Under the pieces are notes generated by a model. That model was not told where the DNA came from, ran no database searches, and was given only the letters and a program-made list of their open reading frames with translations. Shown in pieces: positions 45,865 to 55,086 of a stretch of DNA of 64,000 nt. The position numbers and the translations under genes are program-made. The stretch spans positions 1,150,001 to 1,214,000 of the forward strand of contig JADJLQ010000001.1 of NCBI GenBank assembly GCA_016709995.1, given 5' to 3'. The stretch's first letter is position 1. The number at the start of each line of letters is the position of its first letter. This DNA comes from Saprospiraceae bacterium. Its GTDB lineage: Bacteria; Bacteroidota; Bacteroidia; Chitinophagales; Saprospiraceae.

Positions 45865-46443
45865 TTATTGTTGAATGATCATAAATGATAATAAATATAT
45901 CCAGAGTATATCTACAAAATGCCAATAGTGACATACTAATTCAAATCGATGGCGGCGAAGTTCAGTCACTTTAAATGGCAGCATAAATGCATGAATCAAT
46001 GCCATGATCAATGCTACTATGCCACCCAGTACATGAGCAACATGCAAACCGGAGATTACATAAAAAAAAGATCCGGAAGGGTTACCGCTCACCTCGATGC
46101 CGTGTGCATGTAGGGTACTCCAACCCACATATTGAAGACTACAAAAAACCAAGCCCAATATAAAGGTGGCCACAAGAAGTAGCTTATATTCCTTTTCTTT
46201 ACCAGCCAAAAACGAAGTATACGATCTATGTAAGGAAAGGCTTGAACCTAAGAGGACTATTGTACTGACAAAAAATATTTTTGGAATTTGATATTCGAGC
46301 CAATTCCCCGCACCCCTTCTCACTACATAAGCGCTGGTCAAAGCCGCAAACATCATCGCAATGCTGGCGAATGCAGCCCACAACGCAAATTTCTGTGGAT
46401 GAATTCCGAATCGATTATTATTACTCACCTGTGCTATAGCCAT
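45865..46443 (-). CDS. Second cytochrome c oxidase subunit III-type protein
   Basis: A 192-aa membrane protein with five helices. FVISGLHVAHVLGGIVAL-like sequence and CHYWHFVDILWIYLL are typical of the heme-copper oxidase subunit III family. It lies 14 bp before the larger subunit III gene. Two subunit-III genes in tandem are usual in Bacteroidota caa3/aa3 operons. Its N-terminus overlaps the end of the heme O synthase gene by 10 bp. Confidence 0.87.
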   Translation of the reverse strand: MAIAQVSNNNRFGIHPQKFALWAAFASIAMMFAALTSAYVVRRGAGNWLEYQIPKIFFVSTIVLLGSSLSLHRSYTSFLAGKEKEYKLLLVATFILGLVFCSLQYVGWSTLHAHGIEVSGNPSGSFFYVISGLHVAHVLGGIVALIMALIHAFMLPFKVTELRRHRFELVCHYWHFVDILWIYLLSFMIIQQ

Positions 46444-47351
46444 TTGTCAATCAATAAAATAATTTGAATAAAAGGCAAGTATATCAATGAAGCAAAAAGC
46501 AGTCTTCGGGCATGTACCTGGTCATTAAATTTAAACAAACCCCATCCTGCATATGAAAAACCTAAAGCTCCAAAACAAAGTCCAGCTATAGCCCAAACAC
46601 TAACATCAGGAGACAAAACAAACATTAAGCTTATTGGGATCAAAAATAATGCATATAACATGCTGTACATGCCTATACTTGGATCACGTTCTTTAGAAGG
46701 TAACGGCATGATATTGAAACCTGCCTTTTTGTACTCATCAAAACCCAACCAGCCAATAGACCAAAAATGCGGAAACTGCCAGAAAAACTGAATGCCAAAC
46801 AAAGTAATTGATAAAAGAGTCAACTTACCTTCCAGAGCAATACAACCTATCACCGCTGGCAAAGCGCCTGGGATAGCTCCTACTGCAACCGACAATGGGG
46901 TAATGCGTTTTAATGGAGTATAAATAAAGGCATAGATAATCAGGGAAGCTGCTCCTAATAAAGCAGTAAATAGATTAAACATGGCCAGCAGAAGTATACC
47001 ACTTACTCCCATTACTCCAGCCCATAAAATAGCCTCAGTGACCTCCATCCTTCCTGCTGGCAGAGGACGGCGTGCTGTTCTAACCATCAAGGCATCATAT
47101 TCCCTCTCAAGTATCTGATTCAATGTATTTGCAGCCCCTGTAATAAAAAAACCTCCTAGTACAAGAAAGACCAACTGATACCAAATGAAAGGCCCCTTTA
47201 AGGCAAGTAAGTATCCGACTACGGAGCTGAGCACTACAAATAATGTCAGGTTGAACTTGACCAACTGTTTCAAGTCATCCACCTTGGCCAAAAAGGCATT
47301 CAAGTGTTGTTGAAAAGAATATTGATTAGTGCCTGAGATCATCTTTAGCAA
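46434..47351 (-). CDS. ctaB: Heme O synthase (protoheme IX farnesyltransferase)
   Basis: A 305-aa UbiA-superfamily membrane enzyme with about nine helices. NTLNQILEREYDALMVRTARRPLPAGRM carries the family's N-x-x-x-E-x-x-x-D and RTxxRPLPxGR motifs, and GFDEYKKAGFNIMPL is the second conserved loop. It attaches farnesyl to heme B to form heme O, a step toward heme A of the oxidase. Its place between subunits I and III is standard. Confidence 0.92.
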   Translation of the reverse strand: MLKMISGTNQYSFQQHLNAFLAKVDDLKQLVKFNLTLFVVLSSVVGYLLALKGPFIWYQLVFLVLGGFFITGAANTLNQILEREYDALMVRTARRPLPAGRMEVTEAILWAGVMGVSGILLLAMFNLFTALLGAASLIIYAFIYTPLKRITPLSVAVGAIPGALPAVIGCIALEGKLTLLSITLFGIQFFWQFPHFWSIGWLGFDEYKKAGFNIMPLPSKERDPSIGMYSMLYALFLIPISLMFVLSPDVSVWAIAGLCFGALGFSYAGWGLFKFNDQVHARRLLFASLIYLPFIQIILLIDKWL

Positions 47352-47366
47352 AAATTCCGAAGTTTA

Positions 47367-49229
47367 TTAATGTGATTCATCTTTCTCATCAGGAGACATT
47401 GGTACATACTGCGGTATATATTCTCTTTCGTCTTTATTATAATCATAAGGCCATCTATGGACAGTTGGAATATTTCCAGTCCAGTTGCCATGCACCGGTA
47501 CGATAGTCTCGGTAGTCCATTCTAAAGTGTTGGCCTGATATGGATTTCTCGAGGTAGCCTTTTTACCTTTCCAGATAGAATAAAAAAAGTTTACGATGAA
47601 TACTAATTGACAAGCAAATACTACAATGGCTGCAACGGTCATAAATTTATTTAACTCCGAAAACTGATTGAATGCCTGAAAGGTGTCAAATCTATAATAC
47701 CGTCTCGGCACCCCAGCAATACCAATATAGTGCATTGGCCAAAAAATAGCATATGCTCCGATCATGGTACCCCAGAAATGTAATTTGCCAAGTGTTTCAT
47801 TCATAAATCTGCCGTACATCTTAGGGAACCAATGATATACACCAGCAAACATACCAAACATAGCTGCTACACCCATCACGATGTGAAAATGCGCCACCAC
47901 AAAATAAGTATCGTGCTGTTGAACATCAATAGCCGAATTTCCAAGAAATATACCTGTCAATCCACCAGAGATAAACATACTCACAAATCCTATCCCAAAT
48001 AAAGCCGGTGTATTAAGTCGAATATTACCCCCATACAAAGTGGTCATCCAATTAAAAACCTTCACAGCAGATGGCACAGCAATAATCAAAGTAAATACAA
48101 CAAAGAAATTAGAGATAAAAGGATTGACTCCCGACATAAACATATGATGGGCCCAGACTATAAAAGATAAAAATCCAATCGCCAGGATAGAATATACCAT
48201 AAACCGATATCCAAAAATGGGTCTGCGACTGTGTACAGAAAGCACTTCTGATACAATACCCATTGCAGGAAGTATGATGATGTACACTTCAGGATGCCCT
48301 AAAAACCAAAATAAATGCTGATATAAAATTGGGCTTCCCCCAGCAAAGTCCAAAGCTTGTCCTCCTACAAAAATCTCACTCAAATAAAAACTTGTACCTA
48401 ATCCTCTGTCGAAAAACAACAACAAAAATCCTGATACTAGTACTGGAAATGACAATAGTCCTAGTATGGCAGTAGTAAAAAACGCCCAAATAGTCATAGG
48501 CATCTTCCACATAGTCATTCCTTTAGTCCTGAGGTTTAATACTGTAGTGATATAATTGATACCTCCCAGCAAAACCGAGACCACAAACAAGGTCAAACTG
48601 ACCAGCCACATCGTCATACCAGTCCCTGAGCCGTCCGATGCTTGCGGGAGTGCACTCAAAGGGGGATAAGCAGTCCAACCGCCTGAAAATGGCCCAGTAC
48701 TTAAAAAAAGTGATAATAACATCACGATACTGGACATAAAGAAAAACCAATAAGACAGCATATTTAAAAATGGCGAAGCCATATCTCTGGCCCCAACCTG
48801 TAATGGAATCAACAGATTACTAAAAGTTCCACTGAGACCTGCTGTCAATACAAAGAACACGATAATAGTTCCGTGCATAGTCACCATGGCATAATAAAAC
48901 TGTGGAGAGATACTGCCAAATCCTGCATCGTTGATGGTAATCCATTTACCAATAATAGGTTTTAACCATGCATAATTCTCTTCGGGAAATCCCAATTGTA
49001 ATCGGAATATCAATGACATAAGTCCTCCAATCACAGCCCACACCATACCAGTGATCAAAAATTGCCTGGCGATGATCTTGTGATCCATGCTGAATATGTA
49101 CTTACTGATAAATCCAGATTGGTATTTATCTCCCTCATGATGCTCATGAAAATGATCATCAAAACCATTTTCTTTGATCAGCTTATCTACATCCGGTAAG
49201 CTTGGGGTTTGTTCTAATACTTCTGCCAT
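47367..49229 (-). CDS. ctaD: Cytochrome c oxidase subunit I
   Basis: A 620-aa protein with about 12 helices and the catalytic heme-copper centre. WFLGHPEVYIIILPA contains the Cu_B His cross-linked to Tyr, IVWAHHMFMSG supplies the two other Cu_B histidines, and QHDTYFVVAHFHIVMG has the heme a and a3 ligands. The N-terminal about 60 residues form a soluble leader. It reduces O2 to water and pumps protons. Its neighbours on both sides are subunits II and III. Confidence 0.95.
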   Translation of the reverse strand: MAEVLEQTPSLPDVDKLIKENGFDDHFHEHHEGDKYQSGFISKYIFSMDHKIIARQFLITGMVWAVIGGLMSLIFRLQLGFPEENYAWLKPIIGKWITINDAGFGSISPQFYYAMVTMHGTIIVFFVLTAGLSGTFSNLLIPLQVGARDMASPFLNMLSYWFFFMSSIVMLLSLFLSTGPFSGGWTAYPPLSALPQASDGSGTGMTMWLVSLTLFVVSVLLGGINYITTVLNLRTKGMTMWKMPMTIWAFFTTAILGLLSFPVLVSGFLLLFFDRGLGTSFYLSEIFVGGQALDFAGGSPILYQHLFWFLGHPEVYIIILPAMGIVSEVLSVHSRRPIFGYRFMVYSILAIGFLSFIVWAHHMFMSGVNPFISNFFVVFTLIIAVPSAVKVFNWMTTLYGGNIRLNTPALFGIGFVSMFISGGLTGIFLGNSAIDVQQHDTYFVVAHFHIVMGVAAMFGMFAGVYHWFPKMYGRFMNETLGKLHFWGTMIGAYAIFWPMHYIGIAGVPRRYYRFDTFQAFNQFSELNKFMTVAAIVVFACQLVFIVNFFYSIWKGKKATSRNPYQANTLEWTTETIVPVHGNWTGNIPTVHRWPYDYNKDEREYIPQYVPMSPDEKDESH

Positions 49230-49251
49230 GTTGGTTGAAGATTATTTTAAG

Positions 49252-50751
49252 TTATTTCGTTAAAATTTTAAACTCTGTCCTTCTATTATTTTGTCTACCT
49301 TCTGGGGTGTCATTCGAATCGATAGGTTTAGATTGACCGTATCCGGTTGCCTTTAATCTGGCACCATCTACTCCTCTGTTTATCATATAATCTTTGACAG
49401 CCAATGCTCTTTTGTTGGATAGATCCAAGTTAGATCCGGCGTCACCGGTATTGTCCGTATGTCCTGCTACTTCTAAGGTCACACCGCTGTTATTGACCAT
49501 AAGCTCAATAAGATTATCCAATTCGTATTTTGAATCTGGTGTTAACTTATCACTGCCAGTCTCAAATTGGATATGCTCCAACTTGATAGTTTGCTTTCCA
49601 ACAAGACTATCTGTTTTCAATATTTTATCAACCTGGCCAAAAAAAGCATCTCGGCGCGATTTAACTTCAATGTCCAATACTTGCCCTTTGAATGGATCCT
49701 CATCAGTGTTTCTGATATTAGTGAGGTAAGTTGATTTTTGATTGGCTTTCCAGGATTCATATTCTTGTTCAGAAACAATCTTTACCAAACGCCTCATCGA
49801 ATAATGTCCTTTACCACACAATTCGGCACAAGCCAACTCATAATTAAAGGCCTTCCAAAGTGGCTCACTCGTTGGATCCAATGGATCAGATGGAGCTAGA
49901 TACTCTTTATATTTTCTAAGACGCTCACGATATTCTTCCGTCGTAGTTGTAGGCGTAAAAACGAAAAAAGTTGGCAATCCAGGTACCGCATCCATTTTTA
50001 CTCTAAATTGAGGCAAATAGAAATTATGCAATACATCCTTCGCTATGATGCGCACTCTGACTTTCCTGCCTACAGGCAACACTATTTCATCTGCATTGAA
50101 ATCATCGAGATTTTTAATATCGTTAAAATCCTGACCTAAAGCATTTAGAGGAGTTATTTTTTTATAATTTTTAGTACCTATAACCCCATCATTTCCCGCA
50201 TACCGAATATTCCAAGCAAACTGAAATGCAGTAGCTTCAATCTCGATGGCATTATCTTCAGCTTTGGTATCCGCCATGATATCATTCCAGGCAATCAAGC
50301 CTCTGGCTACTAATATGACCAAAACAATAGAGGGCACAATAGACCAAATCAATTCTAATTTGGTGCTGCCAGGAAAGTAAATAGCTTTAGAACCTCTTTG
50401 ACTTCTGTATTTAAAAGCATACCAAAATAATAAAATCTGAGTGACAAAAAACACAATGCCGGTATAGATCAAGGTCGTATTGAACATACCGTCAATACTA
50501 TGGCCATGTATAGAGGCAGATTCATGTGGTCCATAGCCAAGCATCCAATTTTTATAATGATAAGCAGATACCACACAAAATATCAGAAAACCTATCATGA
50601 AAAATAATAATAACTTCCCAGTTATATCATAGTTCTGATAATTGATATCTTCTTCGCCCATGATTTTACTGCGCAGATCACTAAGTTTGCCGATCTGTAC
50701 TACCACGATGGCTAGTAAAGCGAGGATGCCGATGATTATGATTGCGGTCAT
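49252..50751 (-). CDS. ctaC: Cytochrome c oxidase subunit II fused to an OmpA-like domain
   Basis: A 499-aa protein. Membrane helices lie at about 1-20, 47-64, 92-112 and 135-152. The cupredoxin domain follows, and the Cu_A ligands are all visible: His242, then CAELCGKGHYSM (308-319) giving Cys308, Glu310, Cys312, His316 and Met319. After a linker, residues about 390-497 are a full OmpA_C peptidoglycan-binding domain, with IQFETGSDKL, AGHTDNTGD, NLDLSNKRALAV and NRRTEFKI; Asp432 and Arg490/491 are at the positions that hold diaminopimelate. The usual subunit II ends where this domain begins. The frame is continuous through the junction, so the fusion appears genuine. Confidence 0.93.
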   Translation of the reverse strand: MTAIIIIGILALLAIVVVQIGKLSDLRSKIMGEEDINYQNYDITGKLLLFFMIGFLIFCVVSAYHYKNWMLGYGPHESASIHGHSIDGMFNTTLIYTGIVFFVTQILLFWYAFKYRSQRGSKAIYFPGSTKLELIWSIVPSIVLVILVARGLIAWNDIMADTKAEDNAIEIEATAFQFAWNIRYAGNDGVIGTKNYKKITPLNALGQDFNDIKNLDDFNADEIVLPVGRKVRVRIIAKDVLHNFYLPQFRVKMDAVPGLPTFFVFTPTTTTEEYRERLRKYKEYLAPSDPLDPTSEPLWKAFNYELACAELCGKGHYSMRRLVKIVSEQEYESWKANQKSTYLTNIRNTDEDPFKGQVLDIEVKSRRDAFFGQVDKILKTDSLVGKQTIKLEHIQFETGSDKLTPDSKYELDNLIELMVNNSGVTLEVAGHTDNTGDAGSNLDLSNKRALAVKDYMINRGVDGARLKATGYGQSKPIDSNDTPEGRQNNRRTEFKILTK

Positions 50752-50781
50752 ATTAATTTTTTATATCAAATATTTATAAGG

Positions 50782-52251
50782 TTATTGCACATGGTGATGT
50801 AAGCTTTCTGCATAATATGGGTCATTTTTAGCCTGCAATGGAGCCTTACCTATTTCTTTAAATACAAACAATAAAAATCCAGCCAGAAAGCCCAGCAAAA
50901 CTCCTATATCAAGTAATCCAGGTATGGTAAAACCAGGTGTATAATCAGAGGAGGCTTCATGTCCGGTCTCATGCATTTCTTCTCCATGTACATTTTCTGT
51001 GGTCGAATGTTCTGAGGCAGAAGTTGATTCGTGAGTAGATTCAGCTGCTTTCTCACCTGATGGAGTGGTCATTTCTGCAGAGGCTTTAGTTTCAGCCTGA
51101 TGAACCTCCATCGGCTTCGTCTCCAAAGTTTGTAGTTCCCCTATTGAGCTTCTCTCAGCCATTATTTCATGAGCGGTATGTAAAGGACCGGGCTTGGTCA
51201 TTTGAAAGAAGTCCAACCAATGTCCAAAAAATACAAGCATTGAAACAAAGATCAAGGTTCCAACCTTTCTTTTGGTATCATTTCTCATAAATAAAAGGAA
51301 AGGCAAAACAAAGTTTAAGACGAGATTGCCATAATACAACACTTTGTAGTGATCAAACCTTTGTCGGAAATATATCGTCTCCTCACCAACATTACTATAC
51401 CAGATCAACATATATTGTGAAAACCAGAGATAGGTCCAGAATATAGAGAAGGCGAAAACGAATTTGGCCAAGTCATGTAAATGTTCCGTGGTGACTTCTT
51501 CAAGATAACCCAATGACTTCATATAGATAATGATGCCAATGGTCAAAGCCATCATGGCCACAAATAAAGAAGCCGAACTATACCAGGCAAACATAGTGCT
51601 ATACCAATGAGCATCCAAAGACATGATCCAAAGCCAAATGAATGCTGCACTTGTAAATCCGATCACTGGAAGAGCTATGGATGAATATTTTCTTAGTTGC
51701 ACATGATGACTGAAACTGGCATTGCCATTTACATCTTCATCGAGCGATATAGATCTGATCTTCTTAGCGAGGAATATCCAAACGCCCATAACGACAATGG
51801 TAAATAAAGTAAAAAAGTTTTTATTCAAAAAACCTGATTTACCAATGATGACTTTGTCCGATGTACGAACTCCAAGGTCATTCCAATGATACAAGTGGTG
51901 ATAGCCCATGTAAAGTCCGCCAGCAAGAATGAGCAATAAAACCAATCCAATCAATAAAAATTGCGCATAAGCTTCCCAAATTCTTTTGAATGCTACTACC
52001 CAACCCCCAAGTGCAACAACAGATACTGCGTATTTAAAAAGTGCAAATAAAGCTATCCCTGTGAAGAAAATGGAATTATGTAAAATAGAAGTCCAAAACC
52101 GGGTGTGAAACTGGTCATCCTTAAAATAAATAAATATAAGACACAACAATCCTACACCAAGTGTGGATAATAATACTGTCCGTGCCGTAGAGCTCAATTC
52201 GAACTTTTGAGCATGTATATCTGTCGATGTCATATGATGCTGATCTGCCAT
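50782..52251 (-). CDS. actF: Alternative complex III subunit ActF
   Basis: A 489-aa integral membrane protein with about ten helices of the NrfD-related quinol-binding type, such as LYHLYHW-adjacent helices and WIMSLDAHWYSTMFAWYSS. It is the second large membrane subunit of quinol:cytochrome c oxidoreductase. Between helices near the C-terminus (about residues 370-430) lies a Ser/Thr/Glu/His-rich low-complexity stretch not needed for the fold. The gene lies between actE and the oxidase subunit II gene. Confidence 0.87.
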   Translation of the reverse strand: MADQHHMTSTDIHAQKFELSSTARTVLLSTLGVGLLCLIFIYFKDDQFHTRFWTSILHNSIFFTGIALFALFKYAVSVVALGGWVVAFKRIWEAYAQFLLIGLVLLLILAGGLYMGYHHLYHWNDLGVRTSDKVIIGKSGFLNKNFFTLFTIVVMGVWIFLAKKIRSISLDEDVNGNASFSHHVQLRKYSSIALPVIGFTSAAFIWLWIMSLDAHWYSTMFAWYSSASLFVAMMALTIGIIIYMKSLGYLEEVTTEHLHDLAKFVFAFSIFWTYLWFSQYMLIWYSNVGEETIYFRQRFDHYKVLYYGNLVLNFVLPFLLFMRNDTKRKVGTLIFVSMLVFFGHWLDFFQMTKPGPLHTAHEIMAERSSIGELQTLETKPMEVHQAETKASAEMTTPSGEKAAESTHESTSASEHSTTENVHGEEMHETGHEASSDYTPGFTIPGLLDIGVLLGFLAGFLLFVFKEIGKAPLQAKNDPYYAESLHHHVQ

Positions 52252-52268
52252 GTCAAATAATTAAATTA

Positions 52269-53060
52269 TCAATGTTTGGGTAGTGATTCTTTAGGGGTCA
52301 TTTCGTGTTCTTGCATAGCCTTTCCTGCCTCACCGGATGGTTGAGGTGCCCATTTTGCAAACGGGATATCTGAATTAAAGGAATTTGCCGTCTCGTCGTA
52401 CTGAAGTTTTTTGTCTTTTGCCTGAAGTGAGCGGATATACTGAATTACCTGCCAACGCTCTTGATAAGAAAGCTTGTCAGCATAACTCCCCATTAAGTTT
52501 CTACCGAACATAATAGCATGGTAAAATCTGCCATTAGAGGAATGATAAAAAGTATCTTGTTTAAAATTAGCCGGAGCTACAGGGTATTTGCTTCCATCCC
52601 GCGCAAGATATCCGGCACCATCTCCTTTCTCGCCATGACAAATAGCACAATTGATATTATACAGTAATTTACCAGAAGCCAGACCGGCTTCCGTAATGGG
52701 TATTGGACTGGTAGTAATATCTTTTGAAGCTCGCACACGGTCATCTTCAGTGTCCGCATAATAATATGGTACCGAACCGTTGGCAGGCATACCCAGGGAA
52801 GAGGAAGCATCGCCGACCATACCTCTTGCTATCGTTCCCTTAACTGGAAGTCTGGGTGTAGCATATTTTTTATATTCAGCTTCAGTCCCCCACCGGTTAA
52901 AATAATAAAAATCATAAAAGTTGGCTTCATATCCAATAGGATGCACCATATCAGGCATGAATTCATGGCCAGTCTTATTGCCTCCAGCAGTAGAACAAGC
53001 ACTACCCCACCACATCAGAGAGCAGATAAAACCCAAATAAATAAAATTTTTCTTACTCAT
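52269..53060 (-). CDS. actE: Alternative complex III subunit ActE, monoheme cytochrome c
   Basis: A 263-aa lipoprotein: the signal ends in a lipobox around GSACST (Cys22). One c-type heme motif, CAICH, lies in NINCAICHGEKGDGAGYL (about 136-153), and HAIMFGRNLMGSYAD contains the likely Met axial ligand. It carries electrons within or out of the complex on the periplasmic side. It is 3 bp downstream of actD. Confidence 0.88.
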   Translation of the reverse strand: MSKKNFIYLGFICSLMWWGSACSTAGGNKTGHEFMPDMVHPIGYEANFYDFYYFNRWGTEAEYKKYATPRLPVKGTIARGMVGDASSSLGMPANGSVPYYYADTEDDRVRASKDITTSPIPITEAGLASGKLLYNINCAICHGEKGDGAGYLARDGSKYPVAPANFKQDTFYHSSNGRFYHAIMFGRNLMGSYADKLSYQERWQVIQYIRSLQAKDKKLQYDETANSFNSDIPFAKWAPQPSGEAGKAMQEHEMTPKESLPKH

Positions 53061-53063
53061 AGA

Positions 53064-53582
53064 TTACATTACTTTAGAATTAACCTCGGCGGCTCCTGTA
53101 GTTCTAAAAAACTCATTTACTTTAGAAGGATCAATATTAGATTTATTGAATGCGATACAAAACTTATCATCAGTAATTCGGTCGTCTAAAACTTCATTAG
53201 AAATACCAGGGCCGAGGCCACAAATAATATAGAAAGTGATGGTCATACCCCAGGCAGCAAATAATACCGTCATTTCGAAGGTAATGGGTATAAAAGCAGG
53301 AACCGACCAATATGGCTTACCACCAAAAATTATCGGCCAATCCTTGGTAAAAATCCAGGTCATTCCTAAAAAGGCGGTCAATAAACCCAACAAACCATAT
53401 ACAAATCCGCCCTGATGAAGTCGTGACTCAGACAGGTGTAAGGCCGAATCCAAGCCATGCACCGGAAAAGGGGTAAAAACATCCATGATAGAAAGATCCA
53501 TTGAATTGGCTTTTTTTACCGCTTTCAACAAATCTTCCTCGTCGTTGTATAAACCGTATATTACTTCTTTATGATTGGACAT
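53064..53582 (-). CDS. actD: Alternative complex III subunit ActD (DUF3341)
   Basis: A 172-aa protein with two membrane helices (about 60-80 and 100-125). The soluble N-terminus (YGLYNDEEDLLKAVKKA, MDVFTPFPVHGLD) is the DUF3341 signature found in all ActD proteins. Its exact role in the complex is structural. Confidence 0.88.
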   Translation of the reverse strand: MSNHKEVIYGLYNDEEDLLKAVKKANSMDLSIMDVFTPFPVHGLDSALHLSESRLHQGGFVYGLLGLLTAFLGMTWIFTKDWPIIFGGKPYWSVPAFIPITFEMTVLFAAWGMTITFYIICGLGPGISNEVLDDRITDDKFCIAFNKSNIDPSKVNEFFRTTGAAEVNSKVM

Positions 53583-53606
53583 AAGATCAGTTAAATTTAA
53601 ATTTTA

Positions 53607-55043
53607 TCAATGATGCGCTGCATGTTCTTCATGGTGTACCGGCGGATGTAGTGCTGCTTCTTTAGCTGCAGCATTATTTTTATCCACGTATTGATCACCA
53701 GCAACCTTTAGGATATGTTTCACTTCTGCGATAGCAACCACGGGAGCTAATCGCACAAAAATCAAATAGAAAGTAAAAAATATTCCCAGGGTGCCTATGA
53801 AAATTCCGATCTCAACCCAACTTGGAGAATATAAACTCCAGCTTGAAGGCAAATAATCTCTTGCAAGCGTGGTAGCTATAATTACAAATCGCTCAAACCA
53901 CATACCAATATTGACGAAAATTGACATGAGAAAGGTCCAATAAATACTTCTTCTGATTTTTTTGGACCAAAATAATTGGGGCGAAAGCACATTGCAAGCC
54001 ATCATGCCAAAGTAGGCCCACCAATAAGGCCCCAAAGCTCTATTAAAGAAAGCAAATTGCTCGTAAACGTATCCGGAATACCAAGCTATAAACAACTCTG
54101 TAAGATAGGCCACCCCCACAATAGTACCTGTGAGCAGTATGACTTTATTCATGGATTCAATATGTTCCACGGTGATGTAATCTTCTAACTTTAAGACTTT
54201 TCGGGTGATAAGCATCAAAGTCTGGACCATCGCAAATCCCGAGAAAATAGCTCCAGCGACAAAGTAAGGCGGAAAAATGGTAGTGTGCCATCCTGGAATC
54301 ACTGAAGTTGCAAAGTCAAAACTTACTATAGTGTGAACTGAAAGCACTAGTGGGGTTGAGATACCAGCAAGAACCAAAGAAAGCGCCTCCCATCTTTGCC
54401 AATGTTTGGCTGAACCGGTCCATCCAAATGACAGAAAGTTGTATAATTTTTTACGAACACCTTTGGCTCTGTCCCTCACCGTAGCAAAGTCCGGAACCAA
54501 ACCTGTATACCAGAAAAGGAGCGATACGGAGAAATATGTAGAAATAGCGAACAAGTCCCATAACAAAGGCGAATTAAAATTGGGCCAAAGCGGTCCTCTC
54601 GTATTTGGATAAGGGAAAAAGAAATAAACTACCCACATTCTACCAACGTGGATACCTGGAAACAAAGCGGCACAAATAACAGCAAATATGGTCATAGCCT
54701 CTGCTGCACGATTTACCCCTGTACGCCATTTTTGTCTAAATAACAAAAGGATGGCAGAGATCAGTGTACCAGCGTGTCCGATACCGATCCACCATACAAA
54801 GTTGGTAATATCCCATCCCCATCCAATAGTTCGATTGAGATTCCAACTTCCGATACCTACCCAAATAGTCCAAATGATACAAAACATACCAATGCTCAGG
54901 GCAGTTGTGGCAGCACCAAAAGCAAGAATCCATGCCAAGCTTGGCGCTCTTTCAGTAGCAGCACACAAATCTTCTGTGATCTGATGGTAAGTCTTGCTTC
55001 CGCGTATTAATGGTTCCCGGATCGGAGAAACTATTGCGCTCAT
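53607..55043 (-). CDS. actC: Alternative complex III subunit ActC (NrfD-like)
   Basis: A 478-aa membrane protein of about ten helices in the NrfD/PsrC family. FVWWIGIGHAGTLISAILLL and TIVSFDFATSVIPGWHTTIF are the conserved quinol-site regions. It oxidises menaquinol and passes electrons to the ActB iron-sulfur clusters. The C-terminus ends in a His-rich tail (HPPVHHEEHAAHH). Confidence 0.9.
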   Translation of the reverse strand: MSAIVSPIREPLIRGSKTYHQITEDLCAATERAPSLAWILAFGAATTALSIGMFCIIWTIWVGIGSWNLNRTIGWGWDITNFVWWIGIGHAGTLISAILLLFRQKWRTGVNRAAEAMTIFAVICAALFPGIHVGRMWVVYFFFPYPNTRGPLWPNFNSPLLWDLFAISTYFSVSLLFWYTGLVPDFATVRDRAKGVRKKLYNFLSFGWTGSAKHWQRWEALSLVLAGISTPLVLSVHTIVSFDFATSVIPGWHTTIFPPYFVAGAIFSGFAMVQTLMLITRKVLKLEDYITVEHIESMNKVILLTGTIVGVAYLTELFIAWYSGYVYEQFAFFNRALGPYWWAYFGMMACNVLSPQLFWSKKIRRSIYWTFLMSIFVNIGMWFERFVIIATTLARDYLPSSWSLYSPSWVEIGIFIGTLGIFFTFYLIFVRLAPVVAIAEVKHILKVAGDQYVDKNNAAAKEAALHPPVHHEEHAAHH

Positions 55044-55086
55044 ATTTTATTCGTTAAATCACTAATAGTTAAAAAAATATTCAATT

